Program-made: the position numbers and the translations under genes
Part shown: one piece after another, positions 9,018-15,674 of the stretch
Numbering within the stretch: the first letter of the stretch is position 1
Layout: every line of letters starts with the position of its first letter
Source of the DNA: JAGOGN01 sp036652735
GTDB taxonomy: Bacteria; Bacillota; Clostridia; Lachnospirales; Lachnospiraceae
Direction of reading: 5' to 3'
Assembly: GCA_036652735.1 (NCBI GenBank)
Contig: JAVVVI010000027.1
Coordinates: 1-36,156 of the forward strand
DNA length: 36,156 nucleotides
The notes under the pieces: generated by a model
Databases searched by the model: none
What the model was told of the DNA's origin: nothing
The model's input: the letters and a program-made list of their open reading frames with translations, nothing else

Positions 9018-10730
9018 CTCTATCGCCTTTGCCAATGTGCCATATAAAATTTCAGTATCTATGGGTTTCTCAATATGTCCATTCATTCCCACAGAAAAGG
9101 CAGCCGTTATATCTTCTGCAAAAGCATTTGCCGTCATTGCAAAAATTGGAATTGTCTTTGCCCTTTTATGATTCCCTTCTCTGATCTTCCTGGTTGCTTC
9201 ATGCCCATCCATAACAGGCATCTGGATATCCATTAATATAGCATCAAAGGTTTTTTCCTCTGATTGCTCAAATAAATCCAATGCCTCTTTTCCATTTTCC
9301 GCAACCGTCACCTCCATATTGACTAATTTTAATAATTCCACCGCAATTTCTGCATTTAATACATTGTCTTCTGCAAGAAGTACTCTCTTTCCAGTAAAAT
9401 CATAATCCGAGATTTCTGCCGTATTCTTTACGAATTCGCCACCACTTAATGTCATCAGAACATCAAATACAGTGGATTGGAATAGTGGTTTTGCAACAAA
9501 CATATTTGCCCCTGCCTGTCTTGCCTCATCCTCGACTTCTGACAGGTCATACGCGGATACAATGATAATAACCGTATCTTCATCAAATAATTCACGGATT
9601 TTTTTCGTTACATCTACACCATTCATACCGGGCATCTTCCAGTCTACGAAGCAGACATCATAACCCCTTCCTACTTTACTGGCTCTGGTCAAAAGTTCTA
9701 CTGCTTCTTCTCCTGATTCCACCATATCAAATTTTACGCCAATTCGATTCAGTACAATGGCCGTATAATCTCTGGTATTTTCATCATCATCAACCACCAG
9801 TGCCCGAACATTACGGAATTTTGTGGAATTCAGGGTCTGCGCCATATCGTTAATTTCAAAAGGAATATCTATGGTAATTGTGGTTCCCTCTCCTTCCTCC
9901 GACTGGAACCTAATGGCACCATGCATTAGATTAATCAGATTCATTGCTATGGAAAACGCCAATCCGCTTCCCTCCGTTTGTTCTGACTGTTGGCATCCAT
10001 CTTCCCAATGTGGATGCATTAATTCCTCTCGCTGTTCTTCCGTAAAACAGCTTCCCGTGTCTGCGACGATAAACCGTAAAAAAACAACCGTATCTTTTTT
10101 ATCCATCTGTTTTACAATAACAGAGATTTTTCCCCCTGCAGGTGTATCATTATAGGACCTTGATACAAGACTCAATAAGATCTGATTTAACCTTAAAGAA
10201 TCCCCTATCAGCAGTTCTTCCGTTACATCATCTGAAAACATATCAAATTGAAGCCCTTTTTGTTTGCATTGAAAATAATACATGGTTGATATCGTTGAAA
10301 GAAGTTCTCTAATGTCAAATGGAAGATGGTTTAATTTTAATTTCTCATTTTCAATTGCTGACATATCCAGTACATCATTAATCACCGAAAGCAATGCTTT
10401 TGAAGATACACTTATTTTATTTAGACATTCTCTTATTTTCTTTTTGTCATCGATCTGGGTTTTTGCAATTGCAGTGATTCCCACCACTGCATTCATTGGG
10501 GTACGGATTTCATGACTCATTCTGGTTAGGAAAAGATTCTTTTCCCGATTCACTTGTCTTGACTTTTCCACCTCTCGAGCAAGCTCTTCCGTTTTTTGTT
10601 TTAATTCCCTTATTTTTTTCTGTTTCATGATTAGAACAATTCCTAATAGAATTAATCCTGCTATAAATAATAGTGTTGCAAAAATCAGGGCCACTCGGGA
10701 TTGATATAAAATATCTTTATTCATACTCAT
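9015..10730 (-). CDS. Hybrid histidine kinase with degenerate ATPase domain, two receivers
   Basis: A 571-residue protein with one N-terminal membrane helix (about 12-35), a short coiled linker, HisKA (about 60-130), an HATPase_c-like domain (155-292), and two receivers (308-430, D363; 448-571, D501). The phospho-acceptor H73 is intact in SHEIRTPMN. The ATP-binding boxes are eroded. Compared with the neighbouring kinase (10727-13093), the N-box residues Asn522, Asn526 and Lys529 are here Ser187, Arg191 and Asn194; DTGIG is DTGSC; and GGSGLGL is EGSGLAF. Autophosphorylation is therefore doubtful, while phosphate transfer through H73 or the receivers remains possible. It has no sensory domain. 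It overlaps the upstream kinase gene by four bases (ATGA), implying coupled translation, and has a good AGGAG site. Confidence 0.92.
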   Translation of the reverse strand: MSMNKDILYQSRVALIFATLLFIAGLILLGIVLIMKQKKIRELKQKTEELAREVEKSRQVNREKNLFLTRMSHEIRTPMNAVVGITAIAKTQIDDKKKIRECLNKISVSSKALLSVINDVLDMSAIENEKLKLNHLPFDIRELLSTISTMYYFQCKQKGLQFDMFSDDVTEELLIGDSLRLNQILLSLVSRSYNDTPAGGKISVIVKQMDKKDTVVFLRFIVADTGSCFTEEQREELMHPHWEDGCQQSEQTEGSGLAFSIAMNLINLMHGAIRFQSEEGEGTTITIDIPFEINDMAQTLNSTKFRNVRALVVDDDENTRDYTAIVLNRIGVKFDMVESGEEAVELLTRASKVGRGYDVCFVDWKMPGMNGVDVTKKIRELFDEDTVIIIVSAYDLSEVEDEARQAGANMFVAKPLFQSTVFDVLMTLSGGEFVKNTAEISDYDFTGKRVLLAEDNVLNAEIAVELLKLVNMEVTVAENGKEALDLFEQSEEKTFDAILMDIQMPVMDGHEATRKIREGNHKRAKTIPIFAMTANAFAEDITAAFSVGMNGHIEKPIDTEILYGTLAKAIE

Positions 10731-11160
10731 TTTTCTACTCCTTTATGCTTAAAACACTCACTCAATGTACTATATAGTAATTTGGTATCGATTGGTTTTG
10801 CAATATGCCCATTCATTCCTGCGGAATATGCAACTGAAATATCTTCTGCAAAAGCATTGGCTGTCATTGCATAGATTGGAATTGACTTTGCCTGCTTATG
10901 GCTGCTTTTGCGAATCCTTCTTGCTGCTTCATACCCATCCAGAACAGGCATTTGAATATCCATCAATATAAGGTCATAGGTTCCCTCTTCCGATTTTTCA
11001 AAGATTGCTGCTGCCTCTTCACCATTCACTGCACAATCTGCTTCTAAATTCACCATATTAAGAAGCTCCACGGCAATTTCTCTATTAAGCTGATTATCTT
11101 CTGCAAGTAAAATCCGGTAGCCGGTAAAATCGTAATCACTATATTCTTTTATATCTGTAT
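9018..11160. repeat. Diverged tandem gene duplication (kinase-receiver blocks)
   Basis: The HisKA/HATPase and C-terminal receiver parts of the two adjacent kinases are clearly paralogous. The receivers share long stretches, such as SDYDFTG, LLAEDN, EIAVELL, ILMDIQMPV and AMTANAFAEDI, and similarity is still visible in the DNA (for example near 9117-9165 and 10847-10895). The downstream copy lacks the sensor, gained an extra receiver and lost ATP-binding residues. The span given covers the most similar receiver portions of both copies. Confidence 0.75.
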
Positions 11161-13093
11161 TTTCCTGTATCGATGGAATTGGCAATTCAGAAGAATTGTC
11201 GGTCCCTGTTAGTTCAAATGGCAATTCCAGCGTAAAGCAGGTCCCAACCCCCTGTTTTGAATTTACCTGTATTGTTCCATTCATCAGCTCCGTTAGATTC
11301 TTTGCAATTGCAAGTCCCAATCCGCTCCCGCCATGTTTTTGGGTGGTATATACACTCTCCTGCTCAAATGCCTGAAATGCACGAATCTGCATTTCTTCAC
11401 TCATACCAATTCCGGTATCCTTTACTTGAAATCTATAGCGCACCTGTCTGTCTTTTTCGGATACTTCTTCCACTTTTATCTCTACTTTGCCACCCGAATT
11501 TGTAAATTTATATGCATTGGATACCAGGTTTAGCAGAATCTGCTTCAAATGAAGCTCATCTCCCATTAATTGTGAATTTGAAGTCCTATTACATAGTTCA
11601 AGGTCTATGCCCTTTTCTTTATATTGTGCGGAATACATGGTTTTAATCACCGACAATAACGCATTCAAATCAAATGGTAAATGTGAAATTACCAGCTTGT
11701 TACTCTCAATACTGGACATATCCAATACATCATTAATAATACTTAATAGAAGCTGAGAGGACGCATTTACTTTATCCATGTATCCTTCTAACTTTTCCGG
11801 CTCCCGCAAATGGCCTTGCGCAATAGTTGTAATACCAATAATTGCATTCATTGGTGTTCTGATTTCATGACTGATATGAGACAGAAACTGACTTTTTGCA
11901 CGGCTTGCCTGATCTGCATGCTGAACTGCCTCTGCAAGTTCTCGATTTTTTTCCGTAAGAAGAATGTTTTTCTTTCTTTCAAAGTAAATGGCTAATAGGA
12001 TAAGTAAAATCACCATCGTAAGCAAGGACGACGTAATTGTAATCACCAGCACCTTCCCGTAATTCTCCCAAAAAGAAACATCCCGGTTAATCACAATGGA
12101 TCCCGGTGGAATCAGATCACCGGGAATGCCGAACTTTTTTATCACATGTTCATCAAAATAGTGTTCATTTGGACTCTTTAACTGAACCGGTATTCTCCCA
12201 GGGTCAGTTCCATGAAGAATCTGCATTGTCATGTCCGCTGCAATTCTTCCTGACTGCTCATGAGATACTATATTTCCTCCCAGAACACCTTCTCCTATTC
12301 CTGCCTGCACATAACGATAAACCGGTACGGCTACATTCTCCGTAATTAAGTGAACCGCCTGGTTATTGGTATATACATTTCCTTCCTTGTCTTCTGATAA
12401 AATTAAATAAATTAAAATTGTATCCTGATCTATCTGTGTTAGTTTATCTGTAATCTGCTGTTTTGTTAATTGTGAAGCATTAATCATAGAAAATTCCAAA
12501 TCCGGATAGTTTTCTTCCTGCATTAAAAATTGCTGCTGCTCACCTTTTCCGGTAACTGTATTGTCAACAACTGCCACTATCTTTTTTGCACCAGGATTCA
12601 CCTTCTTTGCAAAATCGATATTTTTTTTATAAGAAAATTCCTCTACTACTCCTGTAATTCTCTTATCTTTTCCTGCATTTATTGCACTTTCAATGTTATT
12701 TACACCCAGAAATACAATGGGAGTCTTGGGAAACAGCTCCTCCTGGTAAGTTCTGGCAAATTGAAACGCAGCATCATCCCCAACAATTAACACATCATAT
12801 GGTTTTGTATGCCCTAATATGTATTTTATTTTCTCATAAAACATCTGTCGGCTGGTATCATCATCCATTGTCTTTGTATTCATATATTCAATATCAAGTG
12901 TCACCGCTTCATCCAGGCCGGCCTGGATTCCTTTGATCTGAAGTGGAACAGTGGACCAAGTATAAGAATACGAACTTATAAATAATACCCTTTTCCCTTC
13001 ATTCGCCCCATCTGCATTTATTTCTATAGGCAAAAGTAAAAAAATAATGACTGAAAGTAAAAATGCAGTGCATATCGTTACTTTTTTTCTCAT
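10727..13093 (-). CDS. Hybrid histidine kinase with extracytoplasmic substrate-binding-like sensor
   Basis: A 788-residue membrane sensor. A signal/anchor helix (6-23) is followed by an extracytoplasmic domain (about 33-340) resembling ABC-transporter substrate-binding proteins of the ABC_sub_bind type (opening with RVLFISSYSYTWSTVPLQI), a second membrane helix (346-371), HisKA with H409 (SHEIRTPMN), an intact HATPase_c (N-box N526, DTGIG at 559-563, GGSGLGL at 588-594), and one receiver (about 660-782, D712). It should sense a small ligand outside the cell and start the phosphorelay of this cluster. The ligand is unknown; related binding domains take amino acids or other small solutes, so no ligand is claimed. 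It is the first gene of the cluster, with AAGGAAG before the ATG and a candidate promoter near 13146-13174. Confidence 0.93.
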   Translation of the reverse strand: MRKKVTICTAFLLSVIIFLLLPIEINADGANEGKRVLFISSYSYTWSTVPLQIKGIQAGLDEAVTLDIEYMNTKTMDDDTSRQMFYEKIKYILGHTKPYDVLIVGDDAAFQFARTYQEELFPKTPIVFLGVNNIESAINAGKDKRITGVVEEFSYKKNIDFAKKVNPGAKKIVAVVDNTVTGKGEQQQFLMQEENYPDLEFSMINASQLTKQQITDKLTQIDQDTILIYLILSEDKEGNVYTNNQAVHLITENVAVPVYRYVQAGIGEGVLGGNIVSHEQSGRIAADMTMQILHGTDPGRIPVQLKSPNEHYFDEHVIKKFGIPGDLIPPGSIVINRDVSFWENYGKVLVITITSSLLTMVILLILLAIYFERKKNILLTEKNRELAEAVQHADQASRAKSQFLSHISHEIRTPMNAIIGITTIAQGHLREPEKLEGYMDKVNASSQLLLSIINDVLDMSSIESNKLVISHLPFDLNALLSVIKTMYSAQYKEKGIDLELCNRTSNSQLMGDELHLKQILLNLVSNAYKFTNSGGKVEIKVEEVSEKDRQVRYRFQVKDTGIGMSEEMQIRAFQAFEQESVYTTQKHGGSGLGLAIAKNLTELMNGTIQVNSKQGVGTCFTLELPFELTGTDNSSELPIPSIQENTDIKEYSDYDFTGYRILLAEDNQLNREIAVELLNMVNLEADCAVNGEEAAAIFEKSEEGTYDLILMDIQMPVLDGYEAARRIRKSSHKQAKSIPIYAMTANAFAEDISVAYSAGMNGHIAKPIDTKLLYSTLSECFKHKGVEK

Positions 13094-13111
13094 TTTATCT
13101 TCCTTCTTCTA

Positions 13112-13124
13112 TCTCGATTCGAGA
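13112..13124. repeat. Inverted repeat in the kinase leader
   Basis: TCTCGATTCGAGA is a perfect 6-1-6 inverted repeat 18 bases upstream of the hybrid-kinase start codon and downstream of the candidate -10 element. It could be an operator within the transcribed leader. It is too short-looped to be a good RNA hairpin. Confidence 0.4.
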
Positions 13125-13145
13125 CACATAATGATACCTCATACC

Positions 13146-13174
13146 ATTGTACCTTTTTTTTTCATCTTTTGCTA
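13146..13174 (-). promoter_or_regulatory. Candidate promoter of the phosphorelay cluster
   Basis: On the minus strand, a TACAAT -10 (13151-13146) has TAGCAA 17 bases upstream (13174-13169), a weak -35 with three of six matches. It gives a leader of about 45 bases before the ATG at 13093. Confidence 0.35.
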
Positions 13175-13206
13175 CATATTTTTAATGAATCTGCAAGTCT
13201 TTGTAA

Positions 13207-13241
13207 TAAAAAACAAAGAGTCCATTTTATTGAACCCTTTG
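13207..13241 (-). terminator. Intrinsic terminator after trhA
   Basis: On the minus strand, CAAAGGGTTC (13241-13232) pairs with GGACTCTTTG (13223-13214), with two mismatches and an eight-base loop, followed by a run of Ts. It separates trhA from the signalling cluster. Confidence 0.6.
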
Positions 13242-13262
13242 CTCTAAAATAAGTTCCTTTTA

Positions 13263-13937
13263 TTAAAGAACATATAGGTAAATACAGAAAAAATGCAATA
13301 TGCTTCCTGCAAGTACAAAAAAATGCCAGATGGAATGCATGTATTTTACTTTACTTCCTATTCCATAAATAACTGCTCCTATTGTATAGGCAATTCCTCC
13401 CCACATTAAAAGCTGCAGGCCTACCGGTTCCATTGCCTGAGCTAACGGTCTGAATGCCAACAAGATACACCATCCCATTGCCAAATAACAAGCCATGGAG
13501 ACTTTCTTGAATTTTTCTACATCAATTGCATTTAATACAATCCCAATTGCTGCTGCTCCCCAGATTATACCAAATAATGGCCATCCCACATTCGCCCGTA
13601 ATGTCATTAACGTAAATGGTGTATAAGTTCCCGCAATTAGGACAAAAATAGTACAATGATCTACCACTCGAAAGGCTCTCTTTACATTATTGGGACGAAT
13701 GCTGTGATACAAACTGGACATGGCATACAACAAAATGAGTGAAGCGCCAAATACACTTCCTGCTACAATTCCCCACGGATCGGCTTCCGATACTGATTTT
13801 ATCACACATAATATTAGTCCGGCGATTCCCAGCGCCGCGCCTATCCCATGTGATATGGCATTAATGAGCTCTTCTGATAAACTGTAGGTTGGTAAACTAA
13901 CCCTGCTTAATCTTGAACGTACTGTTACATCTGTCAT
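13263..13937 (-). CDS. trhA: PAQR/hemolysin III family membrane homeostasis protein
   Basis: A 224-residue protein with seven hydrophobic segments and the PAQR/YqfA/hemolysin III signature residues: ELINAISHGIGAALG near the N-terminus, SSLYHS around residue 74, VDHCTIF near 92 and IWHFFVLAGSILHFF near the C-terminus. The conserved His, Ser and Asp residues are those proposed to bind zinc. Family members are linked to membrane-lipid or membrane-energy homeostasis; the old name hemolysin III does not imply toxicity. A GGAGG lies six bases before the ATG. The leader contains a striking inverted repeat (13973-13989). A TTGACA lies at 14016-14011, but its partner TATAAG is only 15 bases away, so the promoter is tentative. 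It is transcribed alone, with a terminator downstream. Confidence 0.9.
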   Translation of the reverse strand: MTDVTVRSRLSRVSLPTYSLSEELINAISHGIGAALGIAGLILCVIKSVSEADPWGIVAGSVFGASLILLYAMSSLYHSIRPNNVKRAFRVVDHCTIFVLIAGTYTPFTLMTLRANVGWPLFGIIWGAAAIGIVLNAIDVEKFKKVSMACYLAMGWCILLAFRPLAQAMEPVGLQLLMWGGIAYTIGAVIYGIGSKVKYMHSIWHFFVLAGSILHFFCIYLYVL

Positions 13938-13972
13938 ATTAAACCTCCAAAAAAATTCTTATACTTCATCAT

Positions 13973-13989
13973 CTAGTATTCGTTACTAG
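13973..13989. repeat. Inverted repeat, candidate operator of trhA
   Basis: CTAGTATTCGTTACTAG is a perfect 6-5-6 inverted repeat next to the tentative -10 element of trhA and about 35 bases upstream of its ATG. Its TAGTA-N5-TACTA geometry is that of the Bacillus FapR operator (TTAGTACCTGATACTAA type), although the central five bases differ. A lipid-responsive repressor would suit a membrane-homeostasis gene, but no such regulator is encoded in this window. Confidence 0.45.
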
Positions 13990-14043
13990 CTTATATCTTA
14001 TTCACAACCTTGTCAAGTAGTTTCTTGTATTTTTCTCTGAAAT

Positions 14044-14075
14044 AAAAAAAGCCCTCATGCAAAAACATGAAAGCT
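14044..14075 (-). terminator. Intrinsic terminator after the YvyF-like gene
   Basis: On the minus strand, AGCTTTCATG (14075-14066) pairs with CATGAGGGCT (14059-14050), a ten-base stem with two G-U pairs and a six-base loop, followed directly by seven Ts. It ends the transcript of the gene at 14099-14521. Confidence 0.8.
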
Positions 14076-14098
14076 CTTAACGTGCTAAGATAGCAATG

Positions 14099-14521
14099 CT
14101 ATTTCTTTTCTTTTTCCTGATCCAGAAAGTGCATCTTGCCTGCGTCGATAATATCCTGGCTAAATCCGATAGTTGCCTTGGGCCGCTTTAGCAATGCAAT
14201 ACACTTTTGACACAATTCCCCTGACTTCACCAGCTCACCACATCTTGCGCAATGAGCACCCATAACTTGTTTTGAAGAATTATTCTGATATTCGATTTTC
14301 CCTTCACGAATCCAGGTACGAACTCTTCTTATTGGGAGTTGAAAATGTTCCGCTACATCAAATTCAGTGACATCATTTTTCCTTATATATTCCCGTACTT
14401 CCTTAAATAATTCCTGCTCCATACAACTTGGGCAGATGTCAAATTCATAAGTTGGCGCTAATAATCTCCTACAGGAGGCACAGTACTTGTAGTTATCAAA
14501 CAATGCCATTTGTTTTTCCAA
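14099..14521 (-). CDS. YvyF-like double zinc-finger/HTH protein
   Basis: A 140-residue protein with two zinc-ribbon-like pairs flanking a helix-turn-helix. The first zinc site is C14, C17, C30 and C33; the second is C91, C94, C104 and C107. The middle (about 36-78) resembles a MerR-like winged helix (FDVAEHFQLPIRRVRTWIREGKIEY). This order matches the YvyF/TIGR03826 family, encoded near flagellar and anti-sigma (flgM) genes in many Firmicutes; no flagellar gene is seen here. I choose the TTG at 14521: TAGGAG lies seven bases upstream, and a strong promoter (14564-14592) would overlap the longer frame starting at 14587. The function is a likely regulator, not demonstrated. Confidence 0.75.
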   Translation of the reverse strand: MEKQMALFDNYKYCASCRRLLAPTYEFDICPSCMEQELFKEVREYIRKNDVTEFDVAEHFQLPIRRVRTWIREGKIEYQNNSSKQVMGAHCARCGELVKSGELCQKCIALLKRPKATIGFSQDIIDAGKMHFLDQEKEKK

Positions 14522-14563
14522 TCCGTATCTCCTACCTTTCTTAATTCCCGTAACCTTATTTGT

Positions 14564-14592
14564 ATTATAACAACTAGGAGATTGCAAGTCAA
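14564..14592 (-). promoter_or_regulatory. Strong sigma-A promoter of the YvyF-like gene
   Basis: On the minus strand, TTGACT (14592-14587) and TATAAT (14569-14564) are 17 bases apart, with an extended TGT before the -10. It lies between the ROK gene's stop and the TTG at 14521, and gives a leader of about 36 bases. Confidence 0.8.
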
Positions 14593-14595
14593 CGA

Positions 14596-15531
14596 TTATT
14601 CTGTAAGCAGCATTCCCATACAGCCATAGATTCCGGCGTCATTCCCCAATTCTGCCAATTGAATTTTCGTCTCGCTGCATGCGTCTAATGCGTACCTAAG
14701 ATAGCCATTTTTGATTGCCCGTAACAGTGGTTCTCCGGCTTTGGACACCCCACCGCCAATTATAAAGCACTCCGGATCAATGACACATGCAACATTTGCC
14801 ATTGCCTGTCCTAAAACCTGACCCAATTCCTCAACTAGCTTTAGCCCCAGTAAATCGCCTGATTTTGCCGCATCAAAGATTGCCTTTGCCCCCAGTGCAT
14901 TTGGCTCCAATAGGGTATCATATTGCTGTTGTTCCAATGCCATTCTTGCTCTCTGCGTGATTCCTCTGGCTGAGGCATATTGTTCTAAGCACCCATACTT
15001 TCCGCAATTACAGGCAATGGATTCGTTTTCCCTCACCTTCATATGTCCAATCTCTCCCCCGGCTCCATGTACTCCTTCCAGTATTCTGCCCTTTAATATA
15101 ATACCGGATCCCACACCAGTTCCAAGGGTTATAAGTACAAGGCTTTGACACCCTTTTCCACTGCCCTTCCACAATTCTCCCATTGCCGCTACATTCGCAT
15201 CATTGGCAACCCGAATGGGAAGTCCGCTTTTTTGCTCTAAGATTTCCTTAACAGGCATATCTTTCCAGAAAAGATTTACACAGGAACAACGCTCTCCCTT
15301 CTGTGTAACCGGTCCCGGAACGCCTACTCCGATTCCAATCACGTTGGATTTTTCAATGGAAAGAAAATCCATTTTCCTGTTTATTGAGGAAAGGATATTG
15401 TCAAGAATTTCACTGCCTGCGTTGCTTGTATTTGTTCTGATTTCCCACTTTTCAACTAAATTCCCTGTTTCTTCAAATAATCCCATCTTACATGTGGTAC
15501 CACCCACATCTACGCCAAATCCATATCGCAT
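14596..15531 (-). CDS. glcK: ROK family glucokinase
   Basis: A 311-residue sugar kinase of the ROK family, probably phosphorylating glucose with ATP in the cytosol. The N-terminal phosphate loop reads DVGGTTCKMG (8-17). The catalytic Asp is D111 in NDANVAAMGE. The ROK signature follows with GGEIGHM (H163) and the zinc-binding Cys cluster CNCGKYGC (C174, C176, C181). The length is that of glucokinases; there is no N-terminal DNA-binding domain, so it is not a ROK repressor. The start has AAGGGG five to six bases upstream. Glucose specificity is inferred from the family; N-acetyl sugar kinases are the main alternative. Confidence 0.88.
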   Translation of the reverse strand: MRYGFGVDVGGTTCKMGLFEETGNLVEKWEIRTNTSNAGSEILDNILSSINRKMDFLSIEKSNVIGIGVGVPGPVTQKGERCSCVNLFWKDMPVKEILEQKSGLPIRVANDANVAAMGELWKGSGKGCQSLVLITLGTGVGSGIILKGRILEGVHGAGGEIGHMKVRENESIACNCGKYGCLEQYASARGITQRARMALEQQQYDTLLEPNALGAKAIFDAAKSGDLLGLKLVEELGQVLGQAMANVACVIDPECFIIGGGVSKAGEPLLRAIKNGYLRYALDACSETKIQLAELGNDAGIYGCMGMLLTE

Positions 15532-15563
15532 TTTTTCCCCTTCTTCCCTGCTCTTTCACTTGG

Positions 15564-15592
15564 ATTATAACAAATTTTATAGATTTTGTCCC
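15564..15592 (-). promoter_or_regulatory. Promoter of the ROK glucokinase gene
   Basis: On the minus strand, GGGACA (15592-15587) and TATAAT (15569-15564) are 17 bases apart, with TGT immediately before the -10. It is in the divergent gap shared with the phospholipase-like gene. Confidence 0.6.
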
Positions 15593-15642
15593 ATCAATTT
15601 TTTTAAAAAAATACATATTTACAAGAATTTTGGTGAAAAATA

Positions 15643-15651
15643 TGCTATACT
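15643..15651 (+). promoter_or_regulatory. Extended -10 of the phospholipase-like gene
   Basis: TGCTATACT is a good extended -10 (TGn plus TATACT at 15646-15651), 23 bases before the ATG at 15675. No clear -35 stands at 17 bases, which extended -10 promoters tolerate. Confidence 0.5.
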
Positions 15652-15674
15652 ATTGGCATTAAGGAGGTCTTATT

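Noticed and set aside
13990..14016. TTGACA plus TATAAG as the trhA promoter
   Set aside because: The -35 is perfect, but the spacer is only 15 bases, so I did not list it as a promoter feature; it is mentioned with trhA.
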